Source of the DNA: Xanthostigma xanthostigma
Lineage: Eukaryota > Arthropoda > Insecta > Raphidioptera > Raphidiidae
Length of the DNA: 64,000 bases
Assembly (NCBI GenBank): GCA_963575645.1
Contig: OY754467.1
Coordinates: 32,547,108 to 32,611,107 of the forward strand
Direction of reading: 5' to 3'
Each line of letters opens with the position of its first letter. Position 1 is the stretch's first letter. Positions 33,342 to 44,782 of the stretch are shown piece by piece. A model generated the notes under the pieces. It searched no databases, was not told where the DNA came from, and saw nothing but the letters and a program-made list of their open reading frames with translations. The translations under genes and the position numbers were made by a program.

Positions 33342-33778
33342 TTAACGTCATAGAAAAAGACAACGTTTTTGAAACAGAGATACTTAATTAAGATTTAATC
33401 CAAGTACGTCAACCAATCCTATCATCGGAGAAATCAAGGAATTACATCGAAGAAAGAGACGCAGGAATATTTTCGATACGCTTTGTTGTCTGTACTCACC
33501 AGTCACCACACATTGAGTAGATAGACAATGATTCATATAGTAAATTATTAAATATATGGCGTAGATATACCATTTTGGTATGGAATCCTATAAAAACCCA
33601 AATTTCGGAATAAGAGGTTTTTCTTTTTGACTACTGATATCGATATTTTGAAAATAAAAAAATATGTTTCGGATAAGCAGCCCGCCTCGGTTGATTTTAA
33701 TACTTTTTGGGGCGCAGTCGTAGAGGAGAAAGCATAGAGCAGCGCACGAGGCCCCCATTCCACGACCAATGCAGCGGT

Positions 33779-33801
33779 GTACACACACACACACACACAC
33801 A
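33779..33801 (+). repeat. (AC)n microsatellite
   Basis: Eleven dinucleotide copies. Confidence 0.9.
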
Positions 33802-33842
33802 AACGCGCACATCACACGTATAACACACCACCCGCTATACAT

Positions 33843-34122
33843 GGATATATAGGCAAGTTTGTATGGAGACGGAGCGAGACGGCGAAATAGCGATTATTTG
33901 GTGTGCGACTGAGACGGCGAGACATAGATCCGTCTGTAGTTTAATATCTGACTGGGGTGTAGTCATCTATCAGATCCAAACAGACAAGAGTTTTATTAAA
34001 AGTCGGAGCAGGAACGTCAATAGCCTCCGGGACAGTGTTGGCTCCCAAGGGTTGCGATGGTATGTGTGTATAAGATAACTTCTTAACACACACACAAAGT
34101 TCTTGTGTTACCGTCGTCGTAG
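33843..34122 (+). promoter_or_regulatory. candidate promoter and non-coding first exon
   Basis: A TATATAG-type box (about 33845) is followed by a GC-richer, purine-rich stretch ending in AG|GTAAGT, an ideal 5' splice site with GT at 34123-34124. The pattern suits a 5' untranslated exon, but no downstream exon was paired with it. Confidence 0.2.
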
Positions 34123-34466
34123 GTAAGTTTATCGACAGTCTTTTAACGATTCGGAAACGAAAAGTACAAAATGATTGTTAAAAGAACTACTAATTTTTTG
34201 ATAAAGAAAATCACAAATTTTTTTTTCTTTACATTTTTGTTTTTAACTAATTGAATGCAGTTTATTTTGTAAAAAAAAGACGAGAGGTGTCGTGGAACAC
34301 CCGGTTGGAACGAAGTTCTTTTCGCTATTTATTATGTACAATCATATAATTTTTTTACTAATTTGACAGATAAATTATTCGAAAATTTAATAATAATAGA
34401 ATATGATTATTTAATAAAAATTAATCCTGTAATTTGCAACTCTGAAAAAATAAAAATTGCATTTGT

Positions 34467-34540
34467 TGCACACATCGGGAATCGAACCGGGACACCAGCA
34501 TGGCAGATGAGTATTCTACCACTGGACCATAGACCTTGCA
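34467..34540 (-). pseudogene. tRNA-Gly(GCC)-like pseudogene
   Basis: Minus strand: GGTCCAGTGGTAGAATACTC, loop CTGCCAT (GCC), then CCCGGTTCGATTCCCG. It aligns along the whole length of tRNA-Gly, but the acceptor and anticodon stems carry several mismatches and one G is lost from the T stem. Confidence 0.6.
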
Positions 34541-35045
34541 TACATATCGCTATTTATATAGATTTAATAACAAATCGTGAAGTTATGGAACAAATGCAAT
34601 CTTTTTTATTTTAAAACAGAACATACGCAATCTTTAAATGTCCATAACACACTGTGTAAAAGAAAAGGATAACCGATCCGCGTGCGCGATTTATTAGATA
34701 AAATCGAATTTATACAGTGTTTATTTCTGTTTTTTTTTATGTATAAAAAAACTATATGCGCGAATTCTGTTATACGAAATCTATGTAAAATGTTCTCTTT
34801 CGTTTAAGACAGGTTTCGAATCTATCTGATTTAAATTGAGCGAATTATAAGCGAAAAACTTTTTCGTTTTTAATTTGCTCCCCTCTGGGACCAAAATTCA
34901 AAAGTCCGACTTCGTAAGGATCTGTCCTCTTATATTATATGTGTGTCTTTCAACTTTCTATGTCTATATGGACAGACATACAATAGGTAATTATATATGT
35001 AGATTTTTCTTTACGTTTTTTTCTATCGCTAATTATTTCTTACAC
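34541..35045. other. AT-rich interval, nothing recognised
   Basis: Short frames only. Confidence 0.4.
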
Positions 35046-35615
35046 TTTTTGACGTGATAACGTCTTATAAATTGATGAAACACCGGCTGCATGCACGAAA
35101 AAGTGTAACGTTCCGAAAAGTGTCACGTTCCGCCTGAGCGTGCAAGCGAGAGCGCGATATAAGCGATAGAGAGGCACGATCGGCAATGGCAATATGGCGC
35201 TAATAATAATTAATAAATGTCATTTTATTTTGTTAAAAATAACTGATCGCCGTCATTATGGATAAAATATGATATTATTCACAACGAATGGAAATGTATT
35301 GATCATTTGATAGTTTGTACACAAACGCAGCTACATTTTGTATCAAAAACAAATCTTGGGAGATATCTGCATTTCATAACAGCAGATAAATTATACGGTT
35401 TGTTAACAAATATATAATATATATACATTCTTTTAAATGTCTTTTATAATTGCTTAAAAATATGTATTTTGCTTTGGTTGAACAAATTATAAGTCGGTAA
35501 AAATATAGTTTGACAGCTACTAAAATTTAGGTTATGTATTATTAAATATGATATTCGAGCGGAGTACGTTATCACGTAAAACTATCGTCCGTAAACCGAC
35601 TTTACAGACAACCAA
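35046..35615 (+). mobile_element. repeat family with ACGTGATAACGT ends, copy 1
   Basis: Shares with 46504-47075 a left end (GACGTGATAACGTCTTATAA, GGCTGCATGCACGAAAAAGT) and a right end (TACGTTATCACGTAAAACTA, GTAAACCGACTTTACAGAC). ACGTGATAACGT and ACGTTATCACGT are inverted. The middle differs between copies. Confidence 0.6.
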
Positions 35616-35751
35616 TTTTTTCTTACGATTTTTTTTCCTAGCCCTCTCCATTTATATCTATAAAGTCCCATAAGGAACTTCATTCCAATAAAAAAAAATA
35701 TTAAGACGTAATTGATTTTTATATTACCTATTCATACATAAGAATTTTCAC

Positions 35752-35813
35752 TCAAAAATTGGTCGATAATTTTATTTATTGAAGAATTCTAATCAGACGT
35801 TAATCAAAGATTT
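35752..35813 (+). mobile_element. 3' end of the 27.2-kb Penelope-derived family
   Basis: AAAAATTGGTCGATAATTTT through the tail TCTAATCAGACGTTAATCA. The left arm is absent, so this is a truncated insertion. Confidence 0.5.
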
Positions 35814-36297
35814 GAAAATACAATTATTTGTAGCATAACGGTGACTGTATATGTTATATAACATTAAATACTAGATTTTTGTGATAAAGAAAATTAACAC
35901 GCATTTGTGGTTAATTAAGTAAATTTTCTTTTCGAGCGGCGACAGCGCACTGATTAAAATTAGCATGTCAGATATAGCACTGTATAATACTTAATCAGAA
36001 TTCATACAGATCTCGACAAATCCAAGCGTAGTGATACAGTATAATTTTGATCATATTAAATATATAAATGCCGTAAGTATATATAAAATGAATATTTCAC
36101 AGCAAATTATTCGACCCACGCCGTCATTCAGTGACCGTTCAATCTACAGAATGTTTCAAAACTGCAAAATATTTTTTTCTTGAACCAAATTTTTAGACGA
36201 ACTTGGGGTATCGCTCGAGAACAAGTCAAATTAAAAAAAATATCAGTGACGAGCGTCTATAACCAATAATCAATCCATATAGTTTCTTATACTAATA

Positions 36298-36986
36298 ACT
36301 CGCATACTACGCATCATATCAAAAAAAAAATAATACGTGTCAAATATTTTTCGCAAAACTATTTTTTGATACCACACATGACTCCCCACCCCCCACCCAG
36401 TTGGTGGGGGGAGGGGCAACTTTAAAGTTTTAAATAGGAACCCCTATTTTTTATTGCAGATTCGGATTCTACGGGAAAAATTACATCAATTTGTATGTAA
36501 TTTTTTTAATATTACTATCAATACAACAAATTAAATTCACCCTTCACTAAATAAATCTATATCTACAAACTAACGTTTTCATAAAATTTTTAAGTCTGGT
36601 CCTGTCGGGCCGATTTTAATAAAATTTTGGTAGCACATTTTAATCATTACTAAAGGGTTAAATTTCAATTTTGAAACGATTCGGAGAAATTTTTCGGTAT
36701 TTTCGGGCCCAAAAATATTTTTCAACCCCTAAAACCCACGGAAAAAATTACATCAATTGTATGTAATTTTTCCCGTAGAATCCGAATCTGCAATAAAAAA
36801 TAGGCGTTCCTATTTAAAATTTTAAAGTTGCCCCTCCCCCCACCAACTGGGTGGGAGGTGGGGAGTCATGTGTGGTATCAAAAAATAGTTTTGCGAAAAA
36901 TATTTGACACGTATTTTTTTTTTTTATATGATGCGTAGTATGCGAGATATTCAACCGTTCCGGGACTTTTGCCTCACCCGGTATAA
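36298..36986. mobile_element. MITE with ~190-bp inverted arms
   Basis: ACTCGCATACTACGCATC and its inverse bound the paired part. The arms include a C/G-run palindrome (CCCACCCAGTTGGTGGGGGG). The right side extends a further 33 bp (TCCCGGAACGGTTGAA on the minus strand) that the left side lacks, so the left terminus is eroded. Confidence 0.65.
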
Positions 36987-37014
36987 TATTATTAATAATA
37001 ATAATGCGTTTAAC

Positions 37015-37547
37015 TATGGCACGCCGTTTTACTATTTAATAGTAGAAGAAAAATTATCTGAAATTTAAAAAGTCAAAACAGAAATATTTTTTTTTTGTCA
37101 TGACATCATTAAAATGGAATAGATTAAATTTATATGTACGCATAAAATTTAGTGACAATTTTAATTATGATGAGACATAATAAAATAAGAATGAATTGAC
37201 ATAAAATTATGTACATAAATTTAATTCTGAATTTGTATTATGTACAAGATAATAAAAATACATTATTATTATGTCATGACATAATTAAAATACATTATTA
37301 TTATGTCATGACATAATAAAAATACATTATTTTTATGTCATGACATAATTATAATTCGTCGTTTTTCTTATCTCTTCCTATGTATAAGCATTTAATTTTA
37401 TGTCATGACATAATAATATTGTATTTTTATTATGTCACCACATAAAAAAATTCACTCAAAATTTTTTTTCTGAAATTAAAATTATAAAATATTTTTATAA
37501 TTTTTGGAAAAATATTTTACTATTAAATAGTAAAACGGCGTGCCATA
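37015..37547. mobile_element. MITE with TTTAAC target duplication and TGTCATGACA array
   Basis: Ends TATGGCACGCCGTTTTACTA and the inverse, with TTTAAC at 37009-37014 and 37548-37553. The interior (about 37285-37440) repeats the palindrome TTATGTCATGACATAA four to five times, with further half-sites. Confidence 0.8.
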
Positions 37548-37669
37548 TTTAACGTCTCTTTCTCGACTTAATGTCATAACAGACGCCATTCGCACCATTA
37601 CCTACTATTTTTTTTCTACCACATATCCCGTTATTTTCTACAATTTTTAAACTTCAACTTAATTAATAG

Positions 37670-37966
37670 CATGAATGGGCGAATGAAGGAACTTTTAGGA
37701 AAATTGGAAAAGGTAGGTAAATTTTGAGCATAGGAGTTTGACAGGGATTCGGCCATGGCCTTGAATAAGGAACCATCTCGATATTTTCTGGAATTATTGA
37801 GGGAACCATAGAAAACCTAATCAAGATGGCCGGTACAGGAATTACCGTTTCTTGGCGAGAGGCAGCAGAAAAAAGTCCTAGCCACTTCTGCCCCCGTCGG
37901 GATTCGAACCCGGTACCTCCCGAATGCGAGTCTAGTACTCTCACCGATACGCCACCACGCTCGGTA
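37670..37966 (-). mobile_element. tRNA-derived SINE
   Basis: On the minus strand it opens with GTGGTGGCGTATCGGTGAGA (A box) and GGTACCGGGTTCGAATCCCG (B box), a tRNA-Ala-like head, followed by about 220 bp of unrelated body. The 93-codon frame over it is fortuitous. Confidence 0.6.
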
Positions 37967-38253
37967 TCGTTTCTTATATTATATAAATAATATAGGTATC
38001 TAGTTTATACTTCAGGACCATTTTGTACGTATAACAAGGACGTTCTGAATAATGTTAAACGTTGCCACGTGTCCTGTCGCAGGAGCTTAACGTCATTCTA
38101 TTTAACCCGCCCCTGCATTATTCATATCAACCGAACCGTGCACTCTGTATGCTGGGTAGACTTAACCGTGGTATAGAATTAACCGGTGTTTTGCCAAGAA
38201 CTTATCATTATAGTGTACAAAATGCTCCGGTCAAGTTCACGCAAAGGCTACAA

Positions 38254-38591
38254 CAGTCGAACCTCTTTAAGTCGAGCCTCGATAAGTCGAAAATCTTCAA
38301 AATACGAAAAAATGTTTTGTTCCCTTCCCTCCAAGTTCCAAAAAGTCCATTACTCGAACCCTCTATAGGTCGAAATAATCAATGAGTTTCTACAAGCCAT
38401 TTCGGTATTTTCCATCCATAACTCGAAAAAATAAATTGGACCTTTGTAATTCGAACATAGTTCTCTAGCTCAAAATTAGTTAGAATGAATCTTAACTTCT
38501 ACAAGTCGAATATTTCCTTACAAAATCCTTCATTAAGTCGAAAACTCTATAACACGATTTTTTTTAAGTTCGACTTATAGAAGTTCTACTG
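38254..38591. mobile_element. pogo/Tigger-type MITE
   Basis: CAGTCGAACCTCTTTAAGTC and the inverse of CAGTAGAACTTCTATAAGTC. The interior repeats the AAGTCGAA/TTCGACTT word. TA follows on the right only. Confidence 0.5.
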
Positions 38592-38798
38592 TATGTATAC
38601 ACGAGCCATATCGAAATAGCTGATTTTCACTTGATTTTCAACAATTCATTTTCGAGCAAGATCACTTCTGAATGTAGGTTACGTTTAAATGTTAGATTTT
38701 TACTTTACGCACCTTTACGACACTAGTGTTTAATGTACCATATCACAACCGCTATAGAGGCATGAAACTCAGTTATTTTATGTGTGCAAAAATATATA

Positions 38799-39628
38799 TG
38801 TTGCAGTCAAAACTCTTAACTAGTCAAGAGTACTATTGACTAGCAAAATCAGTCAAAAGTACTTTTGACTGAACAGGTTGGTCAAAAGTGGTTTTGACTG
38901 AAAATTATTGGTTATTAGTACTTTTGACTGCAAATTTGCGGTTAAAAGTACTTTTGACTGACGCTCTTCGTCAAAAGTAGTTTTAACTGCAATAAAGAGC
39001 ATCAGTCAAAAGCACTATTAACTCGTTAGATGTGAATAAAAAAGATATTTATTAAATGTGAAATTTGGCATTACAATCAATACAAAGAAAACATACACTT
39101 AAAAACTGTCATTAAAATTTGACAGGTTCTGTGTTTGTAACTAATTTTTTTATACCACAAACTCCAATGATGTTAAAGCGTTTTAGTCTACTGTACTGTA
39201 ATGGTGTTTTCTTTTCACCAAACGCGTCTTCCACATACATTGCAAACTTTTCAAATTTTTCTTTTGTCATCACATTGAAATGACTATCTTTCATATCTTC
39301 TATCGCTAAAATTCTTTGCAAAAAGCGTTCTTTCTTTTCGTAGTCACTCATTTTTGTTCTAATATCAATACGTTCTTCACTAATTATAAGTAATATAATA
39401 GTTTATATGTGCGTTTGTCGTTATTTTTATCGACCACCTTAACTTTTTAAGAGTTTTGACTGATACAACCAGTCAAAACCACTTTTGACGGAATCACTTA
39501 GTCAAAAGTACTTTTAACCAGCTCCATTGGGCAAAAGTACTTTTAACTGTTATTTTAGTCAAAAGTATTATTGACTAAAGCATACGGTCAAAAGTACTTT
39601 TGACTGGTTAAGAGTTTTGACTGCAACA
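38799..39628. mobile_element. Ginger-like DNA transposon derivative with palindrome arrays
   Basis: Termini TGTTGCAGTCAAAACTCTTA and its inverse begin TGT and end ACA, as in Ginger elements and LTR-type integrase substrates. On both sides (38805-39020 and 39455-39620) the palindrome AGTCAAAAGTACTTTTGACT and its variants recur about six times. The centre encodes the small ORF at 39112-39351. The target duplication is obscured by TATA-rich flanks. Confidence 0.5.
39112..39351 (-). CDS. 79-aa protein resembling the N-terminus of KRBA2/Ginger-type integrases
   Basis: A complete 79-codon frame with ATG at 39349-39351. The first half is charged and probably helical (K-K-E-R-F-L-Q-R-I-L-A-I-E-D). 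The second half has T-K-E-K-F-E-K-F and P-L-Q-Y-S-R-L-K-R-F-N-I-I-G-V, ending K-K-L-V. This pattern ('TKEKY ... RLKRYDV ... EKLI') is one I associate with the N-terminal region of KRAB-A-domain-containing-2-like proteins of insects, which are gypsy/Ginger integrase relatives. The integrase core is absent. It lies centrally in the TGT...ACA element, flanked by palindrome arrays. It may be a remnant or a small DNA-binding protein kept by the element. Recognition is from memory of the pattern. Confidence 0.45.
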   Translation of the reverse strand: MSDYEKKERFLQRILAIEDMKDSHFNVMTKEKFEKFAMYVEDAFGEKKTPLQYSRLKRFNIIGVCGIKKLVTNTEPVKF

Positions 39629-41717
39629 CATATACCTATTTAAATCAGTGACTGTTTTGGATAAGATATTTTCACTAAAAATTCAAAGTCCGTGGTATGC
39701 ATTATCACAAAGCTTTCCGTACCTATGTATTATGTATTTCTCTATGTTTGAAAATAATATGCTTGACTTTCTCATTTTTGTTACATTTTATAAATTTTGT
39801 AAAAAAACAAATAATTTCTCTTCAAATTTAATTCAAATACACCATATCACAAGCTTTTAAATAGTTGGTTTTCCACGAGCTTAAAATTCGCGCTTTCGAT
39901 TCTAAAACCACGAAAAAATGAACAGCGTTTTAACATTTTGTGTGGTTAATATACGAACATAGAAACGATGAAACTTTTTTGTTTTTTATGTATTTTTACT
40001 CGCTATCAACTCAATTCAATGCCCTATGCGTTAAAAAAATATTGTTTACATTTCAATGTGAGCATATATTTGTAATGGAAGAGTTTACATTGATTTTCAT
40101 TGTATTAAAAATAATATTTTTTTAAAATGTATTACATATGATATAGATATTTCAATAAATTATAACACTTCAACGAATCATTCAATGTTTTTCAGAATTT
40201 GATTAATTTAAAGTCAGCAATCAGCATTTACTTTGTGGCTTCATATTTCTAATAAAATAAGAGTGCCAACATTATCAGCGAGTCAGCCGTGTTAATTTCG
40301 TATGGTATATGTTATAAATTATATTATATATGACATACGGGAAAAGGTCGCGCTTATTATTTTAATACAGTGCTATAACAGTAGCCAGTGATTTTCTCGT
40401 TCACCAGGGTTTCTTAAACTTTTAACTTGGTCTGGCGGTTTTTATGAAAATTTAGTGATGCAAAAACTTATTTATAAATGTTTTTTGCGGCTCGAACCTG
40501 AAATACTCAATTTAAATTCAAATCGTAATAGGCTATTGAATAATATGCAGTTCTATTTTGAAATAAAACTGCAATATATAAAGTTTTTATTACTTTTCTT
40601 GAACGAGTATTTTTAAATTAAAAATGCGTTTCGTTGACGTCCGCCAGCGTTTCGACAGATCACAAAATCGGTTTGCGTACGTAGCTATGTTTCACCTCTT
40701 TCGTTCAAGATAGTTTATACAGATACGTTTTGATGCCGCCATCTGCCAGTCGAGGGCTTTAAATATCGGGGAAAAATATTATTTTAAAATAAGACGCCTT
40801 TTGTTTTTAATGATATGGTAAAATTTTACTGGATACAATGCTAAAAATTTTATAAAAACTATTTTTTTTTCACTAAAACATTCTTTAATGGCCAATGTTT
40901 CGGCAAAATTTTTGTCTTCTTCAGGACCTTAAAAAATATTATATCAAAATTTTAATTTATTTTACGAAAAATTTTCATTGCGTGCGTGTGTTTAACAAGT
41001 GGATCGTATTGAATGTGACGCATTTTGTGAATCCCCGTGTATTATGTGAATGCATTTGTAGAGGCTTGACGGCAGCCCCCCCGGCAGCACCGAGAAATAA
41101 TCCAACCGTCAACATCGTTTAAACCGACAACAGCCAACATTGCGCTCGCTGTACACACGACGGACGAACGACGCGCGACGCCGAGACGCTAATCCTCCAA
41201 CTCGCGTTGACGGCGTGCGACCGCTCCGCGTTTAATGGCGCTCGCGAAGTCGGACGTAGTCCACTGGAATTTTCTATATATGTTTAAATTGAAAGCGGCA
41301 AGAGCCATGTATTTGTCTGCAAAAAGATGGCACGTCGTTTAAAATTCGCCTGCGCCTGGTTCACGATTAAATTGTCCTTTATTGCGCTGATGTCTGAGTT
41401 ATCATTATTCTAAAAATACATTATTAACTAGATAAATTACCGGGTATTTTACAGAAATGAGTAAAAAAAACCCCTTAATCTTGAGTAGGGCTTAATTGCA
41501 GACGATATGAGCCATTATTTTTATTTTGTGCCCGTTGTGGTTTCTGCTGTATCTTGTTTTCTTCGTTTCTTAACATGTATGGCTTTTCGCTATATTGTGG
41601 TTCGATTCTTTCTATTTCATATTAGTTAGGGAGCTGACGCGCGAAAAACCATGTCGTCCCAGCCTTCTGCCGCTTGGTACATAAGCTATATTAGTAATTT
41701 AGAGCATTTTTTTCTTA
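39629..41717. other. interval with a hAT-like end and a CpG-rich patch
   Basis: CAGGGTTTCTTAAACTTTTA at 40405 looks like a hAT terminus, but no partner end is visible. From about 41030 to 41280 the sequence is CpG-rich (ACGACGCGCGACGCCGAGAC) and could be a promoter or untranslated exon. No gene is supported. Confidence 0.3.
40897..40924 (-). ncRNA. hammerhead-like motif
   Basis: Minus strand CTGAAGA, AGA, a stem CAAAA/TTTTG, CC, then GAAAC. Extra unpaired bases at the stem base make it a poor candidate. No flanking duplication was confirmed. Confidence 0.2.
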
Positions 41718-42451
41718 TCTATACTAATATATAAAGCAGAATAGTTTGTTTGTTTGTTTGTTTGAACGCGCTAATCTCAGGAACTACTGGTTCGAATTGA
41801 AAATTTTTTTTGTTGGATAGCCCATTTATCAAGGAAGACTATAGGCTATATAATATCACGCTACGACTAATAGGAGCGGAAAATCAATGAAAAATGTTGC
41901 AGAATGTCAGTCAAAATTTTTCACAATATACTTATATTCAGGTATAATGCCCTAACTGAATATCCCAATATTAGCGGCACACGTCGATTAGCTTAGTCGG
42001 TAGAACGCTTGTTTATTAATCTCAGGGTCGTGGGTTCAAGCCCCACCTTGGACGAATATATTTTTAATGTTTATTTTTTTTTATTTTCTACATTGCTTTC
42101 TTCTAAGGCTATCATTTAAATTTATTTTAGTTTAATTTACGACTAATTAAAATAAAATAAATCTAAATAATAGCTCATTTGAAAACTATTACAGTACCTA
42201 TAGGTATATAGAAATAATTTTCCTACAGTGTTTTCAATTAAATATTTATTATATTTTATTAATTATACAGTAATAATTGATTTAAAAGAAATAATTACTA
42301 CTTAAAAAAAATATTTTCATCAAAAATGGAGGTTTGAGTTTAAAATAAGTAATAAAGCAGGGAACTGCCGAAAACTGCAAGGACCCAACATTCATCTCGG
42401 TAAACCCCATTCGTTCTTTTGCACCCGGGTGAAACCGGACGGGACCGCTAG
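41718..42451 (+). mobile_element. non-autonomous Helitron, family A, second copy
   Basis: TCTATACTAATATATAAAGC to GACGGGACCGCTAG between A (41717) and T (42452). Longer than the 28-kb copy, with the tRNA-like segment in the same relative place. Confidence 0.75.
41982..42053 (+). pseudogene. tRNA-Lys-like sequence in a Helitron
   Basis: TTAGCTTAGTCGGTAGAACG, TTAATCTCAGGGTCGTGGG and TTCAAGCCCCACCTTGG follow tRNA-Lys. The anticodon arm has drifted. It is better preserved in the D arm than the 28-kb copy. Confidence 0.6.
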
Positions 42452-42454
42452 TAT

Positions 42455-42858
42455 GATATATAGGCGGAATCTGGATCCATTTTAAATTAAGGGGAATAAA
42501 AAATTCAAAGGTGATAAAGAAAGAGTTAAAATTGGAAAAATTTCTGCCGCTTCGTTTTTAGGTTTTGTTAGCGCTAAATGATTGGAAAATACCAGCGGAA
42601 GAAATTTTTGACCAATTGCACCCTCCCCCAAGTCACCGCTAAGAGAATGGATTTATGATCGTAAATCCACTTTCTTAGAAGTGGCTTGGGAAGAGTGCAA
42701 TTGGTCAAAAATTTCTGCCGCTGGTATTTTTCAATCATTTAGCTCTAACAAAACCTAAAAACGAAGCGGCAGAATTTTTTTCTAATTTTAATCCTTTTTT
42801 ACCATCTTATTTTTTATCCCCCCTATTTTAAAATGGGTCCAGATTCCGCCTATATATC
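42455..42858. mobile_element. 404-bp palindromic element abutting the Helitron end
   Basis: Ends GATATATAGGCGGAATCTGG and inverse; arms of about 190 bp are nearly perfect, with a short centre near 42657. It begins four bases after the Helitron 3' end. Confidence 0.75.
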
Positions 42859-43129
42859 AGCAGAAGGTTAAGACATGTTATTTGCGCGTCAGCTCCTATA
42901 ACTATAGTATATATATGTATTTCTACATCACTTGAACAACACTTAAGTGAAATTAGTTTAAAAATAAATTAATCTTCGGATAGTGAATGAATTTCGGATT
43001 TCCAAGAATAGTTAAATTGCTTTTCGATGAATTTCTAGTGGCCCACGCGCAATAGTTGCAATCGGCTGCTATTAAAGATCGCTCCCACAGCATTTATCCT
43101 GCAGACTGTTGATGCCACACACCCAGGAT
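42859..43129. other. interval without recognised features
   Basis: Nothing supported. Confidence 0.4.
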
Positions 43130-43221
43130 TATATAAGTATAAGCTGATATGCCGCCTCTCTCCTGCCGCCCTGCAAGCCTGCCACAACTATATATCCATA
43201 CTATCAGTATCGTATATACAG
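43130..43221 (+). promoter_or_regulatory. candidate promoter with short non-coding first exon
   Basis: TATATAAG (43130-43137) is followed at the usual distance by a C/T-rich stretch (CCGCCTCTCTCCTGCCGCCC), then a short GC-richer segment ending ACAG|GTGAGT, a consensus 5' splice site with GT at 43222-43223. TATA box, start region and donor are correctly ordered. No coding exon is linked. Confidence 0.25.
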
Positions 43222-43223
43222 GT

Positions 43224-44283
43224 GAGTCCATTAACAATCGTTGATGCTTTTTTTAAATCAATATAAATACTTGACAACAGATAAAAATAATATTTCGACA
43301 TGTGTTTCGCTTAATGCGTTAGCATTTTATCAATAGTAATTAGTAATTTATGATCATTTTGTTTGGATTTTGGCTAATGAAATGCACCGCCGAAATTTTA
43401 TTTTATCGTCTTGATGCTCGGGATAAAAACTGTATGTATTGTCATCATTCAGTATCTATATTGCTGATTAAACTACAAACACTTTTGCAAAATTTTTTGA
43501 TCGAATATAATACAGTGATAGCAGGCTTCGCGATTTTATTATTTTTTTTAAATAATAAATTGAAAGTATATGAATTAATTATTTTTTTTCCATTTTGTAG
43601 AAGTTAGCAGTACATATTGATATTTATTCGTTTATTTCAAAAAAAGAATACCTTGTAATAAAGATCAATGCAAATCACTTCAAATTCAACGTCAAGTTTA
43701 CGATAATTTTTCTTTTTTCTTTTTAATGGCAGTTTAAAATTCGACCTTTTCAAATGAGATGATTTATAACGTAGCAACGTTTAAATTTTAATAGGTATAT
43801 ACATTATACACCATTAAATGGTGTACTTATATGACGTTTACGAATAATAATAGTTTTTCAAATAGAAAATTTTTATTGAGGTAGTATAATAAAATAATTA
43901 TGAGATTTATTTTAGAAGAATTAAATTTATAGTAAATAAAAATTAATTTATAAGTTATAAACCCAAAATAGGTATCGTTGTTATTGTTTCTGTTTTATAG
44001 AAAAGAAAGTTGATGACAATTTGCAGACATAAAATATAAACTAACAGTTTCTTTCTATATACCGCGAAGATCTCTCATCATATTTTTGATCCGCTTGTAC
44101 TTTAAATCGCATGTAATTCTCCCCGCATTACAAGTCTCCCGACTATGTATCATCGCAGCCTCTTTATCTTTATTGCTTAGTTTTATAGGTTTGGCCAACC
44201 TACGAGTCTGTGTTCATAAACCGTTGACGAAAAACTATTTTTTTTTTCAAATACAAATTGCATGCGCTTTTATAAAATAAATT
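43224..44283. other. AT-rich interval, nothing recognised
   Basis: An 85-codon frame at 43350-43607 has no domain. If the 43.2-kb donor is real, this would be intron. Confidence 0.4.
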
Positions 44284-44782
44284 TTTAACCGACTTCAACA
44301 AAAAGGAGGAGGTTCTGTGTTCGTCTGTATATATTTTTTTTTTTTTATGTATGTTCACCGATTTCTCCGTCAATTATGGACCGATTTTCAAATTCTTTTT
44401 TTATTCGAAAGAGTGCACTTCCGAGGTGGTCCCATCGGAACCAAGTCAGGATCTGATGGTGGATCCCGGAGAAATCGAGGGAAACTCTCAAATTTCAAAG
44501 GCATGCATAATGTTTTTTATGTATGTTCACCGATTTTTAGTGTTAGATTAACACTAAAAAGAGAAAAATAAAATATTTTTAACAAAAAAATTGAACCGAC
44601 TTCAAAAAAGGCACTAAAAAGTAAAAAATAATTGCGTATTGAAATGTTTTGGAGTCGGTGTCAGCCAAAATGAAATCTATTCCGAGAACTACACGGTTAC
44701 ACCGACTCCAAAACATTTCAATACGCAATTATTTTTTACTTTTTAGTGTCTTTTTTGAAGTCGGTTCAATTTTTTTGTTAAA
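44284..44782 (+). mobile_element. 'ACCGACTTC' element, copy 2, with inverted hairpin loop
   Basis: Same order and orientation as copy 1 (19076-19527) up to the hairpin that starts near 44580. The 29-nt loop (44662-44690) is the exact reverse complement of the loop in copy 1. Both arms carry an extra AAAAAAGG/CCTTTTTT-like stretch (right arm TCTTTTTT) that is absent from both arms of copy 1. Confidence 0.7.

Noticed and set aside
41982..42053. Functional tRNA-Lys
   Set aside because: Anticodon and acceptor stems carry mismatches and the sequence is part of a mobile Helitron.
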